A stretch of DNA of 64,000 nucleotides from Chitinispirillales bacterium (lineage in GTDB: Bacteria > Fibrobacterota > Chitinivibrionia > Chitinivibrionales > Chitinispirillaceae), in NCBI GenBank assembly GCA_031254105.1, contig JAIRVB010000040.1, forward strand, positions 17,970 to 81,969, read 5' to 3'. Positions 63,881 to 64,000 of the stretch are shown piece by piece. A program made the translations under genes and the position numbers. Under the pieces are notes generated by a model. It was given only the letters and a program-made list of their open reading frames with translations, did not search any database and was not told where the DNA came from. How positions within the stretch are numbered: the stretch's first letter is position 1; each line of letters begins with the position of its first letter.

Positions 63881-63945
63881 AAAGATTTGAACTTCTGACC
63901 CCTGCCTTATCAGAGCAGTGCTCTAACCAGCTGAGCTACAGGCCC
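63881..63945 (-). pseudogene. Truncated tRNA-Ile (GAT)
   Basis: The 5' acceptor GGGCCTG, D arm, anticodon arm with CTGATAA and T loop TTCAAAT match a normal tRNA-Ile. After CTTTC the sequence becomes TTATTCTAAA, which cannot pair with GGGCCTG, and the T stem has a mismatch. The 3' acceptor strand has been replaced, so the tRNA is probably non-functional. Confidence 0.8.
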
Positions 63946-64000
63946 GGGATAATACTTACTTTTTAAAAGAGCGGGTAGATCAGCGGTCTACCCCATACAA

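Noticed and set aside
63881..63945. Functional third tRNA
   Set aside because: The 3' acceptor strand cannot pair with GGGCCTG, so the cloverleaf does not close.

Overview
The window looks like chromosome from a diderm (LPS-bearing), probably anaerobic bacterium. It carries an ADP-heptose epimerase, an Mla-type lipid transporter, a BamA/TamA-like outer-membrane protein, B12-dependent methionine synthase, sigma-54 regulation and a hybrid kinase of REC-HPt type. The mix, together with many Rpn/ORF6N/YhcG-type accessory genes, resembles Fibrobacterota/Chitinispirillia or spirochaete-like gut anaerobes, but no marker here fixes the phylum, so this is an inference of low confidence.

Layout. 1-4,000: endonuclease Q (cut by the window edge), a SpoIID-like lipoprotein, peptide deformylase and YajC, all on the minus strand. 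4,290-9,100: an Rpn-nuclease remnant, a CehA/McbA-type PHP hydrolase, a hybrid kinase that has lost its ATPase domain, and a decayed stretch with a transposase fragment. 9,236-11,484: groES-groEL behind a textbook sigma-54 promoter, with an array of hairpins between the two genes. 11,546-17,238: a small AT-rich membrane module, an outer-membrane barrel, dtd, a BamA/TamA-like protein and an Rpn nuclease. 17,287-30,221: a minus-strand surface-glycan cluster (wecB, three glycosyltransferases, a four-domain kinase/methyltransferase fusion, a poly-G-frameshifted pyruvyl transferase, a B12-radical SAM protein, a CDP-glycerol pathway pair). 30,294-32,484: a TnpB-like protein lacking all three RuvC catalytic residues, with a structured putative guide-RNA region, palindromic repeats and two XRE regulators with separate operators. 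32,748-35,563: mlaE, mlaF, mlaD, with a 39-bp minisatellite in front of mlaD. 35,767-39,972: PcfJ-like and YhcG-like accessory genes and a degenerate peptidase. 40,040-49,434: metH in two pieces, a HepT/MntA toxin-antitoxin pair joined to metH, an exported MBL hydrolase, BatA-like and DUF58 proteins, and hflX. 49,654-54,035: gnd, gntK, pdxB and a degenerate PfkB protein. 54,480-62,216: an NtrC/NtrB-type two-component system with a FlgN-like coiled-coil protein, a TPR lipoprotein-like exported protein, FapA/DUF342 and the heptose epimerase. 62,760-63,945: tRNA-Ala, tRNA-Ile, an ORF6N gene and a truncated second tRNA-Ile.

The strongest candidate for something new is the nuclease-dead TnpB (a TldR-like, RNA-guided repressor candidate). 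The sequence just past its guide-scaffold-like region is a dispersed palindromic repeat, and the gene's own stop codon lies in another copy of that repeat. Intergenic space across the window is also unusually rich in short palindromic or word-iterated repeat families. One of these copies encodes the hydrophobic core of a signal peptide.
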